DNA of 64,000 nucleotides from positions 3,826,693 to 3,890,692 of the forward strand of contig NW_004624880.1 in NCBI RefSeq assembly GCF_000247695.1. Direction: 5' to 3'. The translations under genes and the position numbers were made by a program. The notes under the pieces are model-generated. The model worked only from the letters and a program-made list of their open reading frames with translations, searched no databases and was not told the DNA's origin. Below are positions 37,961 through 50,330 of this stretch, piece after piece. How positions within the stretch are numbered: position 1 is the stretch's first letter; every line of letters starts with the position of its first letter. This DNA comes from Heterocephalus glaber. Lineage: Eukaryota > Chordata > Mammalia > Rodentia > Bathyergidae.

Positions 37961-39685
37961 ATCCACTGTACTTTTTTAAAATATCACTTACTGATTTACC
38001 CCACTTTCTAGCCTGATATACTATAGCTAATCAAAATTATTTGTTGAATGAACCTATTTACCTAAATGACAGTAACATTATTGTTCAAACATTCATATTT
38101 GAAAATTTTTATTCCAGGAAGTGTTCCTGTGTGTTTTCTCATGTGCTAATGAACTGCTGCTTCCAAACAAACCTGCTCATTCATAACAATTAGGTTATTT
38201 TATAAAATCATGGGGGAAGAGGTTGCAACACCCAAAGATAGCTATGTTGCACTCCTGCTATAAGAAATGGGGTGTGAATCTAATTGAAAAGGTGTCAACC
38301 ATCTATTTCAAACAATTCATGGCTATTTTTTTTTCTCAGACCTACTGGGATGTTTGCACATGTACTCTAAAACTTGATTTGAGTATTATGATTAATAGGA
38401 TCAATGAAAACATTTTTCTTTTAACATCTAAAAGGTATTTACTATATTCCTAAACATGGTTTCATTAACTCTTAGACCTAGGTTTTTTTTAAAGGGAAAA
38501 TGTGGGGGGGGGTTAGGGAGGTATTTGAGTGGTAGAATGCTTGCCTACCAAAAAACCAACAAAACTACAATACAATTATAATTTCTAAATGGAAAGTCAG
38601 ATAAGTATGCAGATATTTTGACTTCATAGAAAAACTTCCAGGAATGTACTAGTTTCATATAATTGAGAACAATTTTTTCACATGCTTCCTGTGGGTGAGA
38701 CTCCAAGGAATGGGAAATGAATGGGTCTTTCTCCAGCTTGTAGAAATGTTGCATCTTAATTCTGCCATTTGGAAAAATCCTTGCCTGGTGTTTTCTCCCT
38801 CTGTATCTGATCCAAAAATACTGGGTAATCTCAACCTCAGATAAACACAACATTTCACGAGAATCAAAGAAAACAGAATCAAAAGAAAACCATTACTCAA
38901 TTATCAGAATGGAATGACTGAGATTTTGCATCACCAAGTCTGATATTTTGCCCCATGGGCAAGATATGTGTACATGCACATACTGGAATTTATTTGAAAT
39001 GTGTTGTTTTGTGAGCTTTCTTTTTGCTGCTTTTGTTGAGCCTGAAAGAAATGACCAGAGATAGAACAGTGGAACTTTAACCACTGTTAAAAGGGACACA
39101 GCAGGGAGCATGCATCACCACCAGGCTGATTTAGGAGCATGGTTTTCTAAAGACAAGAAAGGGAGTAAATGACCTTTCTGGATCCCACCAGTCTGAAGAT
39201 TTTATGATTCCATGCACGTCTTCTGTCTAGACATAAAATGTAGATGCTTTTGCTTTTACAGCTGTAACATGGGAAAAAGTATAACTGCGCCACCTACAGT
39301 CTGATCCCAGAAACTGCTCATCTTTAAGCAGGAAAACATATCCAAACCACACACAAGGGAGAACAACCCCGCTGGAAAGAATACAATTTCAGAGTGCATA
39401 ACAGAGAATATTCCCCCAGAAAATCAATATTTACTTTTAGTCTAGCTTTTCTGACTGTAACTTTAATATCTGTGACTTGCACAGTTCCCAGTAATTATTC
39501 ATTCATATATTTAATGTCTCATAGGGAAGCCCATTCCATGAAGAGATAGAAAACGTGGCTCTTCTTTAAACATGTGGGGAATAAAGACTGGAGAGGTAAG
39601 CTGGCTGTCCCCAGTCACACAGGGACCCAAAGCAGGTTACCAATGGTGGAAAAATTCTCTGCTTCTGGGACGGTCCCAACCCTGC
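37961..39685. other. No gene seen
   Basis: No gene. About 38505-38550 contains a G run and an ID-like phrase (gaggtatttgagtggtagaatgc) but is too degenerate to count as an element. The rest is unrecognised. Confidence 0.35.
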
Positions 39686-40030
39686 AGTGAAGTCCACAGA
39701 TACTATACCTCAAGGTCTTCCTCCCCTCTTTCACAGGTTCTTTACTCTTCTGTCCCGGGTGACTGGAACACATCTTGTCCCTTCTGACTTCTTCAGCTTT
39801 GTCCTTATAAATGCCTCTCATTTCTATAACTTTCCAGATCTTATCAGGCTCAGGTCCTGGTAGCTTCCTTGTCTTTTCTCAAACATACCAAAGACCTATC
39901 CTGGATGCCTCTCTCTCAGATCTCAATAGGTCTCTACCAATGTGACCTCCTTAGAGAGGGCTTCCTCAGTTGCAATATTGAACAGCAGCCCATGAGTACT
40001 TCCTTCTTTATTTCTTAAAGATCAGTTAAA
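39686..40030 (+). repeat. Probable L2-type LINE fragment
   Basis: Weak L2-like phrases: ctcaaggtcttcctcccctc, tgacctccttagagagggcttcc, tgagtacttccttctttattt. Confidence 0.45.
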
Positions 40031-40870
40031 TATATATGATAGACCTTTAATTATCTTGAGATGTAATAGGCAGACTGAGAACAAAGCTCTCCTCAGCTCA
40101 CTGGGTCTCAAGTTCTTTATTTGACCCCACCTGATGTATTTAGGACTGAATTATTGCAACAAAGGAGACAGGAAAAGAAAGGGAAAAAACTCCTTCATAC
40201 CACTTTGAGTCCTCATTCTCAGTAACCAAGTTGTGCAGGTGGACCCAGTGAAGGACTTCCCCATCAACAAGCACCCATTTTCTAATTCCTACTCAAGAGG
40301 CTGAATGTTTGGCATGCCCAAAGGAATGGAAACTTTCCAGCCAGCTCCTAACCCAAAAGGCTGATCAACAAATTTCTTAATTTCCTGCAGGATGGTACGG
40401 AACAATAAAATCTTTTAAGGATTATCCACAACCACTCCACGTGATTGAAGGATTACTTTTTCCACAAATCCAACAGTATAAAAAATTTATAATTGTAATT
40501 GCCTTGCATGATTTCATTCACATAGTGGCTTTAGAGAGCATTTGAACACTTAATTTTGGCATGTTTTATCCTCTTGACCTTCTCAACAGAGCTACCATTC
40601 CAGTTTACAAACTTACTATGTCACATTGAGTAATGTACCTTATCTCTTCAGACTTGTTTATTCTGCAAATAAAAGGTTGCTCTCATGATCCCTGAGTCAT
40701 AGATAGATCTACCACTTTGTGATTAAGATGTTAGTCATTCACACCTATGTGTGAATCCTAGAGGCTTGAACCTAGAAAAAGAGGCTAAGAGGTGAACAGA
40801 ATTTGAAGACCCCCACTCCCCCAGGAGGCGTTAAGGAGTTGGGTAGCTAATTTAGGATGAATAAAAAGGA
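40031..40870. other. No gene seen
   Basis: No feature recognised. Confidence 0.3.
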
Positions 40871-41125
40871 CGATTTCATAGGCTGTGAAATAAAGCAGAT
40901 CTGAGTTTAAGTCCTGAGTTCAAAGCTTCATTTTGCCATAAACTTCCTCTGTAATTTGGACAAATTACCTACACTGCCAGTCTCCAATTTATTCATCTGT
41001 AAAGTATGAAATTTGCCCCTATGTTTTTGGGGAAAATTAACTGACACAATTGATATGAAGGGATCTGTATAATATATTACACAAAATAGGGGTTTAATAA
41101 TGGTAGCTATCTGCAATACAGTAGA
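40871..41125 (+). repeat. MIR-type SINE
   Basis: gatctgagtttaagtcctgag, aatttggacaaattacctac, ctccaatttattcatctgt, aaagtatgaaatttgcccc, gggatctgtataatatatta, ggtttaataatggtag follow the MIR layout over its whole length. Confidence 0.7.
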
Positions 41126-41341
41126 TGCTTAATTCCTAAATATAAGCTCAGAATCAATATCTGACTCCATGTCAATTTTATGCCTATCTCTTTTTGCTAA
41201 AACGTGCTATCTCAAAACACTTATCTACTGTGCATTTTTCTCTGCTATTGGCAAATAAAGATTTAAAGTCCTTAGTTTCATAGAAATGTTTGTTATTTCC
41301 TATATATGTTTAGAGTCCCAGTTCTTCCCAATCAATGCCAT

Positions 41342-41590
41342 AAGTTTATTTTTATTATATTATTTTATTAGTACACTTTTGTAGTATATAATGTTCACAT
41401 TCACTTAGGGAGTAGGTACATAACTTAACACATCTTAATTATTTTAAATCAATTTCCCTTCTCTCCTATCATCCACCTCTAGACATATAATGATTACATT
41501 AATTTTAGGTAGTTGGTACATTGCACAACAGATCCCAATTCTTTCCATATCCCCCCGCTCCCCCCTCCATCTCTTGCTCTGTTCTCATTC
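41342..41590 (-). mobile_element. LINE-1 3' UTR, two partial copies in tandem
   Basis: The reversed L1 3' UTR start appears twice: attagtacacttttgtagtatataatg… with ggtacataacttaacacatc, then acatataatgattacatt… with ggtacattgcacaacagatcc, each followed by C/T-rich sequence. This is either two insertions or a duplication inside one. Confidence 0.72.
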
Positions 41591-41676
41591 ATACATAAAA
41601 TCAATAAGGATGGGAATTCAACTTTCTGTCTGTACAACTTAACTTTGAGATAGATTTCTAAATCTTGGCCTTACCT

Positions 41677-41700
41677 CCTTACCTCCTATAGGAGGTAAGG
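41677..41700. repeat. Perfect 24-bp palindrome
   Basis: The first 12 bases, ccttacctccta, are followed at once by their exact reverse complement taggaggtaagg, with no spacer. An extra direct copy of ccttacct lies just upstream at 41669. Confidence 0.95.
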
Positions 41701-42934
41701 GTTTATTTTATGTCATAGTGAGGTAAGATAGAAGAAATAAAAACTAGGTAGAAAGGAAACAAGGAAATTGAGATTTTAAAATTAAGAAAAACTAGTTTCA
41801 AGACACAAAAGTTACTCAAGGCATTTTCCCTTCTAGGGAACTCACTCAAAAAAAAAAAATCCTAAAGTTGTTTTTACAATGAGCCTATAAATCAGGGCTC
41901 TTAACCTGTCCTTTTCACCTATAAGTTGTACTTCCTCTATTCTCAGGAAGCAGCAATACTGGTGGGCAGCATATCTCAACTGTGAACACAGTAGATGGCT
42001 TGCATTGTAACCTGACAGTGAGAATACATATCTTGACCACCCACCTTGAAGATACAGCCTTAAATGTACCCCAATCTGTCTTGTAATGAGACTCACTTCT
42101 CTGATCACCCACACTCTACTATTCAGTGCATCCTAATAAACCCTTCTCTTATCTCTCTAACATGACCTGAAAATTCTTTTTCTGCAACTAGAGTCAGTGA
42201 ATCTGCAAACTTCTTTATTTTAAAAGGGTGGGATAGGTTCCTATTTCAGCCTCAGTGACAATAGAATTTTGTGGTTCTTCATTTGGACCCTGAACTGGGA
42301 ATTTAAAGTCATGAGCTCATCACTTTCTTTGCTCTCATTTCTCAATACACGTAGGAGTAACTAATGAACACCATCACAGCCATTATTTCCACTAAAATGT
42401 TGTATGCAAAAAATACTGGTTCCTCCAAAGTCTTGCCTTCTACAGGTACTTAGTACAGGTATACATAGGTGAAGTTCAACTGTTTTGCTACTGCATTCCA
42501 TAGACTTCCAACATCCTCTTTACTGTTGGAAACAAGGTCATCAACGACTTTAAATGCAATTGTATGAGAGAACCAACTGCAGATAACACAGGGCCAATTT
42601 TGAGAACCCATCCTTAAGCTTCTGACTTCCACAGCAACTCTGAATGCCAAGCTCTGTTTCAGCAGGCAAGTAAAGATTCAACCATAGGCAATTGGGAAAG
42701 CTCCCTAACAGTCTATGTGAAGCAACTGTTTCTGTGTCTGGCACTGGAATGTGAAAAGACAGAGCTGAAAGGAAGGAAAGATGAATATGAGGTGGGGGAA
42801 GTAAGGACAAACTAGAACTTGAGAGGTTCAGCTGGACAACTCATTATGATAAAATAGCTCCTGTCATCCTCTCATCTCTAAACCCCAACTTTGAGGCAAG
42901 ACTGCCCTGCATTGGGGGCTGCTACCCTTTGTCA
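41701..42934. other. No gene seen
   Basis: No gene. Frames on the minus strand of about 65-90 codons (41842-42114, 42550-42810) have no recognisable domain. Confidence 0.35.
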
Positions 42935-43112
42935 CCAGTTTAGATCTAAAATGTCCCCCCAAAGTTTCATATATTTGGAAGGTGACTGGATCATGGGGGG
43001 CTAAACTCATCAATGGACTTATCCTTTGATGAGTTCAGTAGCTAAAATGCTGTTAGGTCAGGCCTGGTTGGAGGTGGATCATTTCAGGCATGACCTGGTA
43101 GGGTGTACTTTT

Positions 43113-43190
43113 TTTTTGGTACCGGGGATCAAACTCAGGACCTTGCAAGGCAGGCAGTAGCACCTCTGAGCTAAATCCCTGGCCCTTGGC
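43113..43190 (-). mobile_element. ID-type SINE nested in a MaLR LTR
   Basis: Reversed ID (ttggtaccggggatcaaactc … gctaaatccctggccc). Direct repeat agggtgtactttt at 43100-43112 and 43191-43203, exact. Confidence 0.94.
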
Positions 43191-43275
43191 AGGGTGTACT
43201 TTTGTCCCAGGCTCTTCTTGCTTCCTGGCTGCCATGTATTGAGCAGCTTTCCTCTGCTGTCCCCTTTCACCATGG

Positions 43276-43375
43276 CTTTTCTTTCTTTTTTTTTTTTTTT
43301 CTGTTACCGGGGTTCCAACTCAGGACCTCGGACTTTGGAGGCAGGCGCAGTGCCACTGAGCTAAATCCCCAGCCC
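43276..43375 (-). mobile_element. Second ID-type SINE nested in the same LTR
   Basis: Reversed ID (gttaccggggttccaactcag … gctaaatccccagccc) with a long reversed A tail. Direct repeat tcaccatgg at 43267-43275 and 43376-43384. Confidence 0.93.
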
Positions 43376-43796
43376 TCACCATGGTGTTTCTAACTGGAAG
43401 TCGGCCATCCATGGACTGAATCCACTGGAAACTGTGAACCAAATAAGTCTCTCCTCTTTTATATTGTGGGTCTTGCACATTTTGTCCTAGCAATGGGAAA
43501 GTAGCTAATATCCCCTTTATCACGGAGTGAAACAAAAATCAGGCCCAGAATCTGGAGCAGCAATAGGCATATCAGATAGGTGATAAGTGACCTTCCCAAA
43601 GGTGGCTGCTGCTCCACTTACACTTTCTAAATCATACACAAAACAACTTGTGTAACTTTGCTAACCTGGAACTAGACAGCAAAGTCATTGCGGGAGCCAG
43701 AGCTCTGGCTCAGGTAACACAAATCCACACCATTGGTCAAAGGAGGAATCCCACTGAAATAAAGTACTTTGAACTTAATAATAATGAAAATACAGA

Positions 43797-43842
43797 GGGC
43801 CAGGGATTTAGCTCAGTGGTTCCACCCCGGTACCAAAAACAA
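43797..43842 (+). mobile_element. Miniature ID SINE with an internal deletion
   Basis: gggccagggatttagctcag, tggttccacc, then directly ccggtacc and an (aac)n tail. The A box and the extreme 3' end are present; the middle, with the B box, is missing. Confidence 0.8.
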
Positions 43843-44024
43843 CAACAACAAACAATGTATCAGAATTTGTAGACTCTAGTTACAGCAGTCCTTACAAGGA
43901 ACTTTGTGGCTTTAAGAGCTTATAAAGGAAAAAATTAAATCAACAGTCTGAGCAATGAAACTGAAGAGAAGCAGTAAGAGGAAAATCAATCGAGCCCAAA
44001 GTTGATTAGACCATTTGTGTTGAT
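43843..44024. other. No gene seen
   Basis: A short interval with no recognised feature. Confidence 0.3.
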
Positions 44025-44325
44025 ATAGCAAACTACCTGAAAACTGGATAAAGTATAAACAACAGACTTCTCACACTTCTAGAAGTGAGGGCCTGATCTC
44101 TGTTTCCAAGATGGTGTCTTGAATGCTTTATCCTCTGGTAGGAATGAATGCTGTGTCCTCACATGGTAGATGGGAAGGAAAAGGGTGGAGAGCAGCTGTC
44201 TGAAGTCTTCTATAATGGCATTAATCTCACCTTTAGGCGGTAACCTAAATTACCTCCCAAAGTCTTTATATCATCAAATTGGTGATTAAGTTTCTAATAT
44301 GAATTTGGGAGGCGCGGTACCATAG
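44025..44325 (-). mobile_element. MaLR-type LTR fragment
   Basis: Reversed LTR landmarks: atatagcaaactacctgaaa, ggtaggaatgaatgctgtgtcc, tcacatggtagatgggaag, ataatggcattaatctcacc, ggtgattaagtttctaatatg. Confidence 0.65.
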
Positions 44326-44394
44326 CAGTTCATTCTTTTAAAGGATCAATAAAATTGATATTCTCTCAGAATGATCAAGAAAAAGAGAAAACAG

Positions 44395-44530
44395 CTAAGA
44401 GTGGTCATGCACGACTGTGAGCCCAGCACTAGGGAGGTAGAGGCAGGAAGATCGAGTTCAAAGCTAGCCTGGGCCACAAAGCGAGACCCTCTCTTTCTCT
44501 CAAAAAAGAAAAACAAGAAAGAAAAAATGC
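44395..44530 (+). mobile_element. B1-like SINE
   Basis: gagtggtcatgcacgactg, gagcccagcactagggaggt, agaggcaggaagatcgagttc, gctagcctgggccacaaag, then an A/G-rich tail. 7SL-derived monomer. Confidence 0.88.
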
Positions 44531-44989
44531 AAATCACATCAATATAAGTCATTAAAAAGGAAATACCACTATGGATACTATAGGCATTAAAATGCTAATG
44601 GATGAATGGGGAATGTTCAAATTACTTTATGGCATCATATTTTACAGTTTAAATGAACACATTTGTTGAAAAAGTATTCAAACTAATAAAGAGGAAATAA
44701 AAATATGAAAAGTCCGATCTATTAAACATTAAATTCATTATCAAAAACCTTCTCAAGGAGAAAATTCCAGGCTTGCACTGAGGTAAGCAACAACTTCTTA
44801 GGTGTGACATAAAATGCAGTAATTATGCAAGACAAAAGTTGATAACTTGATCTTAATCAAAATTAAACATTTTCCTGTATATCACTAACAAAATGAAAAT
44901 GCAAGCCAAATTGGAGTAAATATGTTATCTGATGAAAAATTTCTCAATTTATAAAGAATTCTTATAATGTAATGATGCAAAGAAAAGCC

Positions 44990-45152
44990 ATCCTCTAACC
45001 CCAATACTAGGGATTGAACCCAGGGCCTTCATGCCTGCTATATCCATCTCTCAACCTTTTTATTTTTTGCAACAGGGTCTAACTCACTAAATTGTCTAGC
45101 CTGGGATTGAATTTCCAGTCCTCCTGCCTCAACCTCCCAGAAGGCAGAGAAA
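44990..45152 (-). mobile_element. B1-ID dimeric SINE
   Basis: Reversed ID unit (ccaatactagggattgaaccc … atgcctgctatatcc) followed by a reversed 7SL-derived unit (gcaacagggtctaactcac … ctcctgcctcaacctcccag). The same composite structure as at 33306 but in the opposite direction. Confidence 0.8.
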
Positions 45153-45709
45153 ACATTTTTTTTTAAAAACATTTTTTTAAAAAAATGGCCCAAAAACTTG
45201 AACAGATACTTCACAGAAAGGTATAAAAAGTAAAAACAAAAATAAAAAAAACCAAAAAACCATGAGAAGAGGTGCTTAACATATTCAAAGGAAAATGCAA
45301 ATTAAGAACACTACTTTACATCCAATTAAAAAGACTGAAAAATAAGACTGACAAACTGTTGGAGAGGATATAGAAAAATGGAATTGTCACTACTTGTGGT
45401 GGAAATGTAAAATGGCACAGTCACTTGGGAAAAGTTTAAATTTCTTGTAAAATTAAACATCCATCTACCCTATAACTCCACAATTCTAATATGTATTTAC
45501 CAAAGAGAAATGAAAACAAATCCACAAGACTTGACACAAATATTTGTAGCAGATTTATTTATAATAACCCATACTGGAAATAACCCAAATAACCATCAAC
45601 CAATGGATTAACAAATAGCAGTACACTTCAATGGCATACTATCCAGTAATAAAAAGGGATAGACTACAGGTTTATGCAACAGCATTAATCTCAAAAGGTG
45701 TTAAGCTAA

Positions 45710-45797
45710 GGGCCTGGAATTTAGCTCAGTGGTGCTGCCTGCCTCACATGTGCAAAGGTCCTGAGTTTGATCCCTGGTACCCCTCCCCCCCCGAAAT
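45710..45797 (+). mobile_element. ID-type SINE with target duplication
   Basis: Plus-strand ID (gggcctggaatttagctcag … gtttgatccctggtacc) inserted in the old L1. The direct repeat gtgttaagctaa starts at 45698 and again at 45798. Confidence 0.93.
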
Positions 45798-46085
45798 GTG
45801 TTAAGCTAAAGAAACACAAGGGTACATACTGTCTGATTCAATTTAAATGAAATTCTAAAACAGGCAAAATTAACCTCCAGTAAATCAAAAATACACCAGT
45901 GGTTACCCAGGGCTGGGGAGAGATGAACTGCAGAGGGAGATGAAACTTTTTCTGGTAAAAAAAAAAAATCTTCTAAATCTTGGGAGATGATATTGGTGTA
46001 TACATTTTCCAAGGCTGATTAAACTGTACTATTAAAATGGGTACATTTTATGTAAATTATATCTCCACTAAGCTAACCAAAACAA

Positions 46086-47904
46086 AAATCAAAAAATGGA
46101 CAGAAATCACCAGTATAGTTACTGTCTTAATAGCTGAATGTGCACTAAGTTTTTAGGTTTCTATTTCTTTGTTTCGTAGAACATGTCAGAGGTCCAGTTT
46201 ACATTTAAATAAATGGTTTAGCTAAGTTATAATCATAAAATAGAGGAAGATACAGTAATGATGCAGTGAATAAAAGCCTATAATATGGATGCTTTTAAGT
46301 CAAGTGACTAGCTTTTGATGCCAATATGCTATTTTGTGATTAAATATGTTTGAGCATCAAAAGCTGTCAAGGTATGCAGAAAAATCTATGAAGTACACAG
46401 TCTGCCTCTTAGGGGATTTAATCAATACATTCAACCTTTTTTCAAATGTTTAGGAAATCATGATTAATAAAGTATATAAATGGTGTGAAATGCTTAGAAT
46501 TTGATGAATATTTATGTATTATTAATCAAAGAAATGAGAATTTTTACAAATTTTACTGTACTTATTTAGTAATATGATCTTCAAGTTGACCATACAGATT
46601 TAAGGGTACACACACACACACACTTGCAGTGCTAGGGATCAAACCTAGGATGCATTTCCAGTCCCAGAAAAACTATATTTACTGAAAGAAGTATTTTTTC
46701 TTTGCATATGAAAAACCTGACAGTAAAGCTGACACATGGTTCACACTTCCTTCTTGCCATATGGAAATCTCTTCTTCAGGGAAGCTGTTTATTCTCTTTT
46801 GTCATCAAATTTTGTAGGGTAGCATTATGGTTTATAGTAATGTTTTTAAAATGAAATTATATAGCAACAATCCAGTTTATCCTTTATAAAGACAATTTAC
46901 AGTAAATACTGTATCATTTTAAATTTTACTTCATGATTTCCTCTGCAGGCCCCACCTCCAGTTCCCTTCAATGTCTTTTATCTTCCAGTTTTAAGGCTTA
47001 AGTACCCAGGCATTTCCCCTTTCCCCCTGCAACTTCTACTGAGATCCTATCCAAGTCATGATGATAAATCATTGAGCCTATAAAAGAAAAGCATGAAGTA
47101 CAATTTACACAAATACCTGGACATTTGAGTGTTTCTAACTTGAACATTAATAGTGGTTTTGTCCATTTACAGATAAACTAAGGCCATGTAATCTATGAGT
47201 GGCAGAAATAGCACTCACACTTGTCCATTTGTGTCCAAAGCTCTCTGCAACTGAGTGGTCTGCTTTTTCTTGGTATAATCAACCCTTTTCTTTGAGGATC
47301 TGTTCATTCACAGAGCACAGTGTTAAGAGCTAGATAGACAGATTCATAATTCCCTAATCAGCACTCCATTACCAATTTGGACATCGTCAGAATCAGGGCT
47401 ACTGATAGGTTTTGTTTGTTTCCAGGCTGATTTTGAGTGAGGGAAAAAAATGTCTTCGGGGAGGGACAATCTTTGACTCCTCTTTGCTTCTCCTTTTGAT
47501 TCCCTCAAAAGTACTCGTCAGGTAATTAAAACAATTTGGTGAGTTAAAAGACAGCATCAGAATGGATTAAACGTATCTACTGCAGTGCTTGGTACCTATT
47601 TGGAATTCATTAAACATGAACTGAAGAGAATGACATTTTCACCATTTCATTTAATACATTCAGGAAAGTATTTATTGAGCCTCAATTATGTCTCAGGCAT
47701 TTTGTAAAAATGCATGGATTAATGCAATGACGATTCAGACAAGATTTCTACTTTCAAGGTCTACAACAAATACAATGTACATAACAATAAAATGTTATCA
47801 AAAGTAGGAACTGCTGAAATAATACTGTCAGTCAAGTATTTTTAGTATTAAATTACAAAGACAAGGAAAGAAAGTTCTTTCCCCTTAAGTCATTTCTTGC
47901 TGCC
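46086..47904. other. No gene seen
   Basis: No gene. 46608-46670 holds a short (CA)n and an ID-like remnant (gtgctagggatcaaacctagg). 47160-47230 and 47645-47770 contain MIR-like or other ancient repeat phrases (tttattgagcctcaattatg). Confidence 0.4.
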
Positions 47905-48228
47905 TTCCACTGGGTCACTTACAAATAGGAATTTACTGCCCACAGTTCTAGAGGCTAGTAAATCCAAGATTAAGGTGCCAGAGGGTTTGTTGTCTGGCAG
48001 ACTCAATCTCTTTCCATAATGGTGCCTTGGTGCTGCGTCCTCTGGAAGGAACAAATGCTGGGTCCTCACACGATGGAAAGAGTTAAAACAAGGGATAGAG
48101 CTCCCTTATACCTTTAATCCCATTTGTGAGGGCATGGGTTGATCACTCCTAATGGTCCTACCTCTAACACTATCATATTTGGTTTTAATATATGGATTTC
48201 AAGGCTCCATTCAGACCACAGCACCCAA
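47905..48228 (-). mobile_element. MaLR-type LTR fragment
   Basis: Reversed LTR landmarks: cccacagttctagaggctag, taaatccaagattaaggtgcc, tggtgctgcgtcctctgg, tcctcacacgatggaaag, ataatcc-like cctttaatcccatttgtgagg, ggctccattcagaccacagc. Confidence 0.72.
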
Positions 48229-50240
48229 GTTGTTTAGTTTCTTTGGCTAACTTTATTTCTGCTCTGCATTTCAAATGAATGATTTTTTTTTTTTACCTAA
48301 ATTAATCCCAAATCTCTGCTGAGTTATCTCCCAGACATCATTCCTCTATAAAATAACTGCCTTTACTTTAAACAGCACATATTAAAAATTGAACCCATAA
48401 TTCTCCCACAAATCTGTCCCTGGCTTCTAGAAGACAGGAGGAAAAAGAAACATGGGGAAGAACAGATTCATAGCATTCAGTATTAGAGACAGGGAGGAAG
48501 ATGAAGACACAGTAAACGTCTGTAGGTTTTTGAAATGTGCTCTCAATCATCTCCATCTACCTCCCAATTTGTGCCAGAAAAGTACAAAATGTAACTTTAA
48601 TTTTCCCCTTCAGTTCTGTAACTATAAAAGGTTTCAAAGCCAAGGGGGGAACTTTTTCAATTGCTATTCTTACATGAGGGAATTTAGGTCCTCACTTCTC
48701 GAATATTCTCTGAATTCCTCTAATAGAGAATAGAATATAATGAAGCATTAAAATATAAACTTACAATTATGCAACACAATTCAGCTTGAAAAGACCAGAA
48801 CTTAACAAGGGTGAAAAGGCAGATTAATTCGACAATTCTTAACACTTTTTAGAAATTTTCTTTCTCCTCACAAATTATGTGCTTTCCTCTGTATTAGGCA
48901 GGAATAAAACCTAGATATAATTTTCACAATGATACTGGAGTTATGGAATTAAAGATACTAAGACAACTAGTGCAGGGAAAATTTGAAATACTTTTGAGCT
49001 TAATTATCATTCTGACATCTTTATTTCCTCCATTCCCATCATGGAGAGGGTAATAAACCACATGGATGTGGTAAAGTTTGCTATCTATTCAAGAAACTGG
49101 CTTCTCCTTCATCCCAGCATATAGCCAGACACAGCTAGGAATGACTCTTTTCCAGTCTAGTGTGCTGTGATTGAGTTTTGTCCAACAAAAGTAAACAAAA
49201 GACATATACACCACTTCTAGGCCTGGCTCAGAGAAACTCTTCATGCACAGATGTCTCCTTCTTTCCCCATATGCCCTTTCAACAAAGTGGATTCTGGGCT
49301 AATATAAAGGGAGAGCTTCAAGATGGAGCTTGGGTGGCAGAATAACCATGTGGAAAGCTGTGCACTGACCAGAAACAGCTGCATGAGTTTCTGTGAGAAA
49401 TAAACCCTGCAATAGCTACTTAACTTCTTTGAATCTTAATTTCTTCATATCAAAGAGTCATAGCAATGCCTGGTGAAGAAGGACAGCTCAATACATATTA
49501 GATGTCACTATTATTAAGACACAAATTTACTTCCCTTTAATTTCCTTCTTTTTATTGGGCAAAGTGGAGCACTGGGCTGTGTGGGACTAGAGAAAAGTAC
49601 TCAGCTTCACTTACCTTTTAAAAAAACTAACTGGAACACTGAACTCAACATTTTAACAATTAAAAAACATTTTCTCCTAGATCCCAGGTATTACATTTTA
49701 TGAATAGTCTCCTACTAAAATACAGTGGTACCTTGGTTCACAAACTTAATTCTCTCCACAATTCTGGTTACAAACCAAACTAGATGAGAACCAGATCAAA
49801 TTTCCCCATAAGGTCAATGTGGAACCTAACCATAAATGTGATAAAGATGTGAGACATAAAAAGAATGTAACAATCACCTCCTTTCTTCCTCTGCTTGACG
49901 GTGAGCATCTGAGAAGGTTCTAAAGCAGTTTTAACAATCCATATCATTCTGGTTTCAGATTTACATCAATTTGTACAAAGAATATTTTGTACTATTATAA
50001 TATTTAACTGATACAGTTTAAAACAGTATGACATTTTACTGATTTTACATAAATAGCAATAGTGTATCTTTAAAATTATGTTTTCCCAATACATTTATGT
50101 TACAACACACATTTTTTTATGAAAGTGTTTGTCAAATCTTTTTGAAGAGGTGGTATGGGAAAGTTATGAGAAATAGGAGAATGAGACTTGTACACAAATC
50201 TTCAGATAGACTTAAATATTTGGCAATTATTTCCTTTTTA
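48229..50240. other. No gene seen; Tigger-like MITE remnant near 49725
   Basis: About 49725-49860 (acagtggtaccttggttcac, ccccataaggtcaatgtgg) looks like an old Tigger-type MITE. Otherwise no gene or repeat recognised. The region is downstream of SC5D on its strand. Confidence 0.4.
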
Positions 50241-50241
50241 A

Positions 50242-50330
50242 ATTTTTTTTAATTTTTTGGTACCAGGAATCAAACTCAGCCTTGTGCTTGCCAGGCAGGT
50301 GCAGTGCCACTGAGCTACATTCCCAGCCTG
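50242..50330 (-). mobile_element. ID-type SINE with target duplication
   Basis: Reversed ID (ttggtaccaggaatcaaactc … gctacattcccagcc). Flanked by aattatttccttttta at about 50225 and aattatttccttttat at about 50331. It lies less than 1 kb past the SC5D stop codon and could be in its 3' UTR. Confidence 0.92.

Larger units (their letters stand above)
42935..43520 (+). mobile_element. MaLR-type LTR interrupted by two nested ID SINEs
   Basis: Three LTR pieces read in order: agatctaaaatgtcccccc, ggtgactggatcatgggggg, ggtggatcatttcagg; then cttgcttcctggctgccatg; then gaccatccatggactgaat-type sequence, gaaactgtgaaccaaataag, ttttgtcctagcaatggg, aaagtagctaata. It resembles the LTR at 37536. The SINEs are at 43113 and 43276, each with its own target duplication. 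Confidence 0.82.
44740..46085 (+). mobile_element. Ancient LINE-1 (L1M-type), 3' part, with nested SINEs
   Basis: Plus-strand old L1 ORF2 end and 3' UTR. Typical phrases: aacttgaacagatacttcac, gaaaatgcaaattaagaacac, ctgttggagaggatatag, ataacccaaataaccatcaac, gcatactatccagtaataaaa, caggctgggg-like cagggctggggagag, ttaatgggtacattttatg-like end. It is split by a B1-ID dimer (44990) and an ID (45710). No coding capacity remains. Confidence 0.8.
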
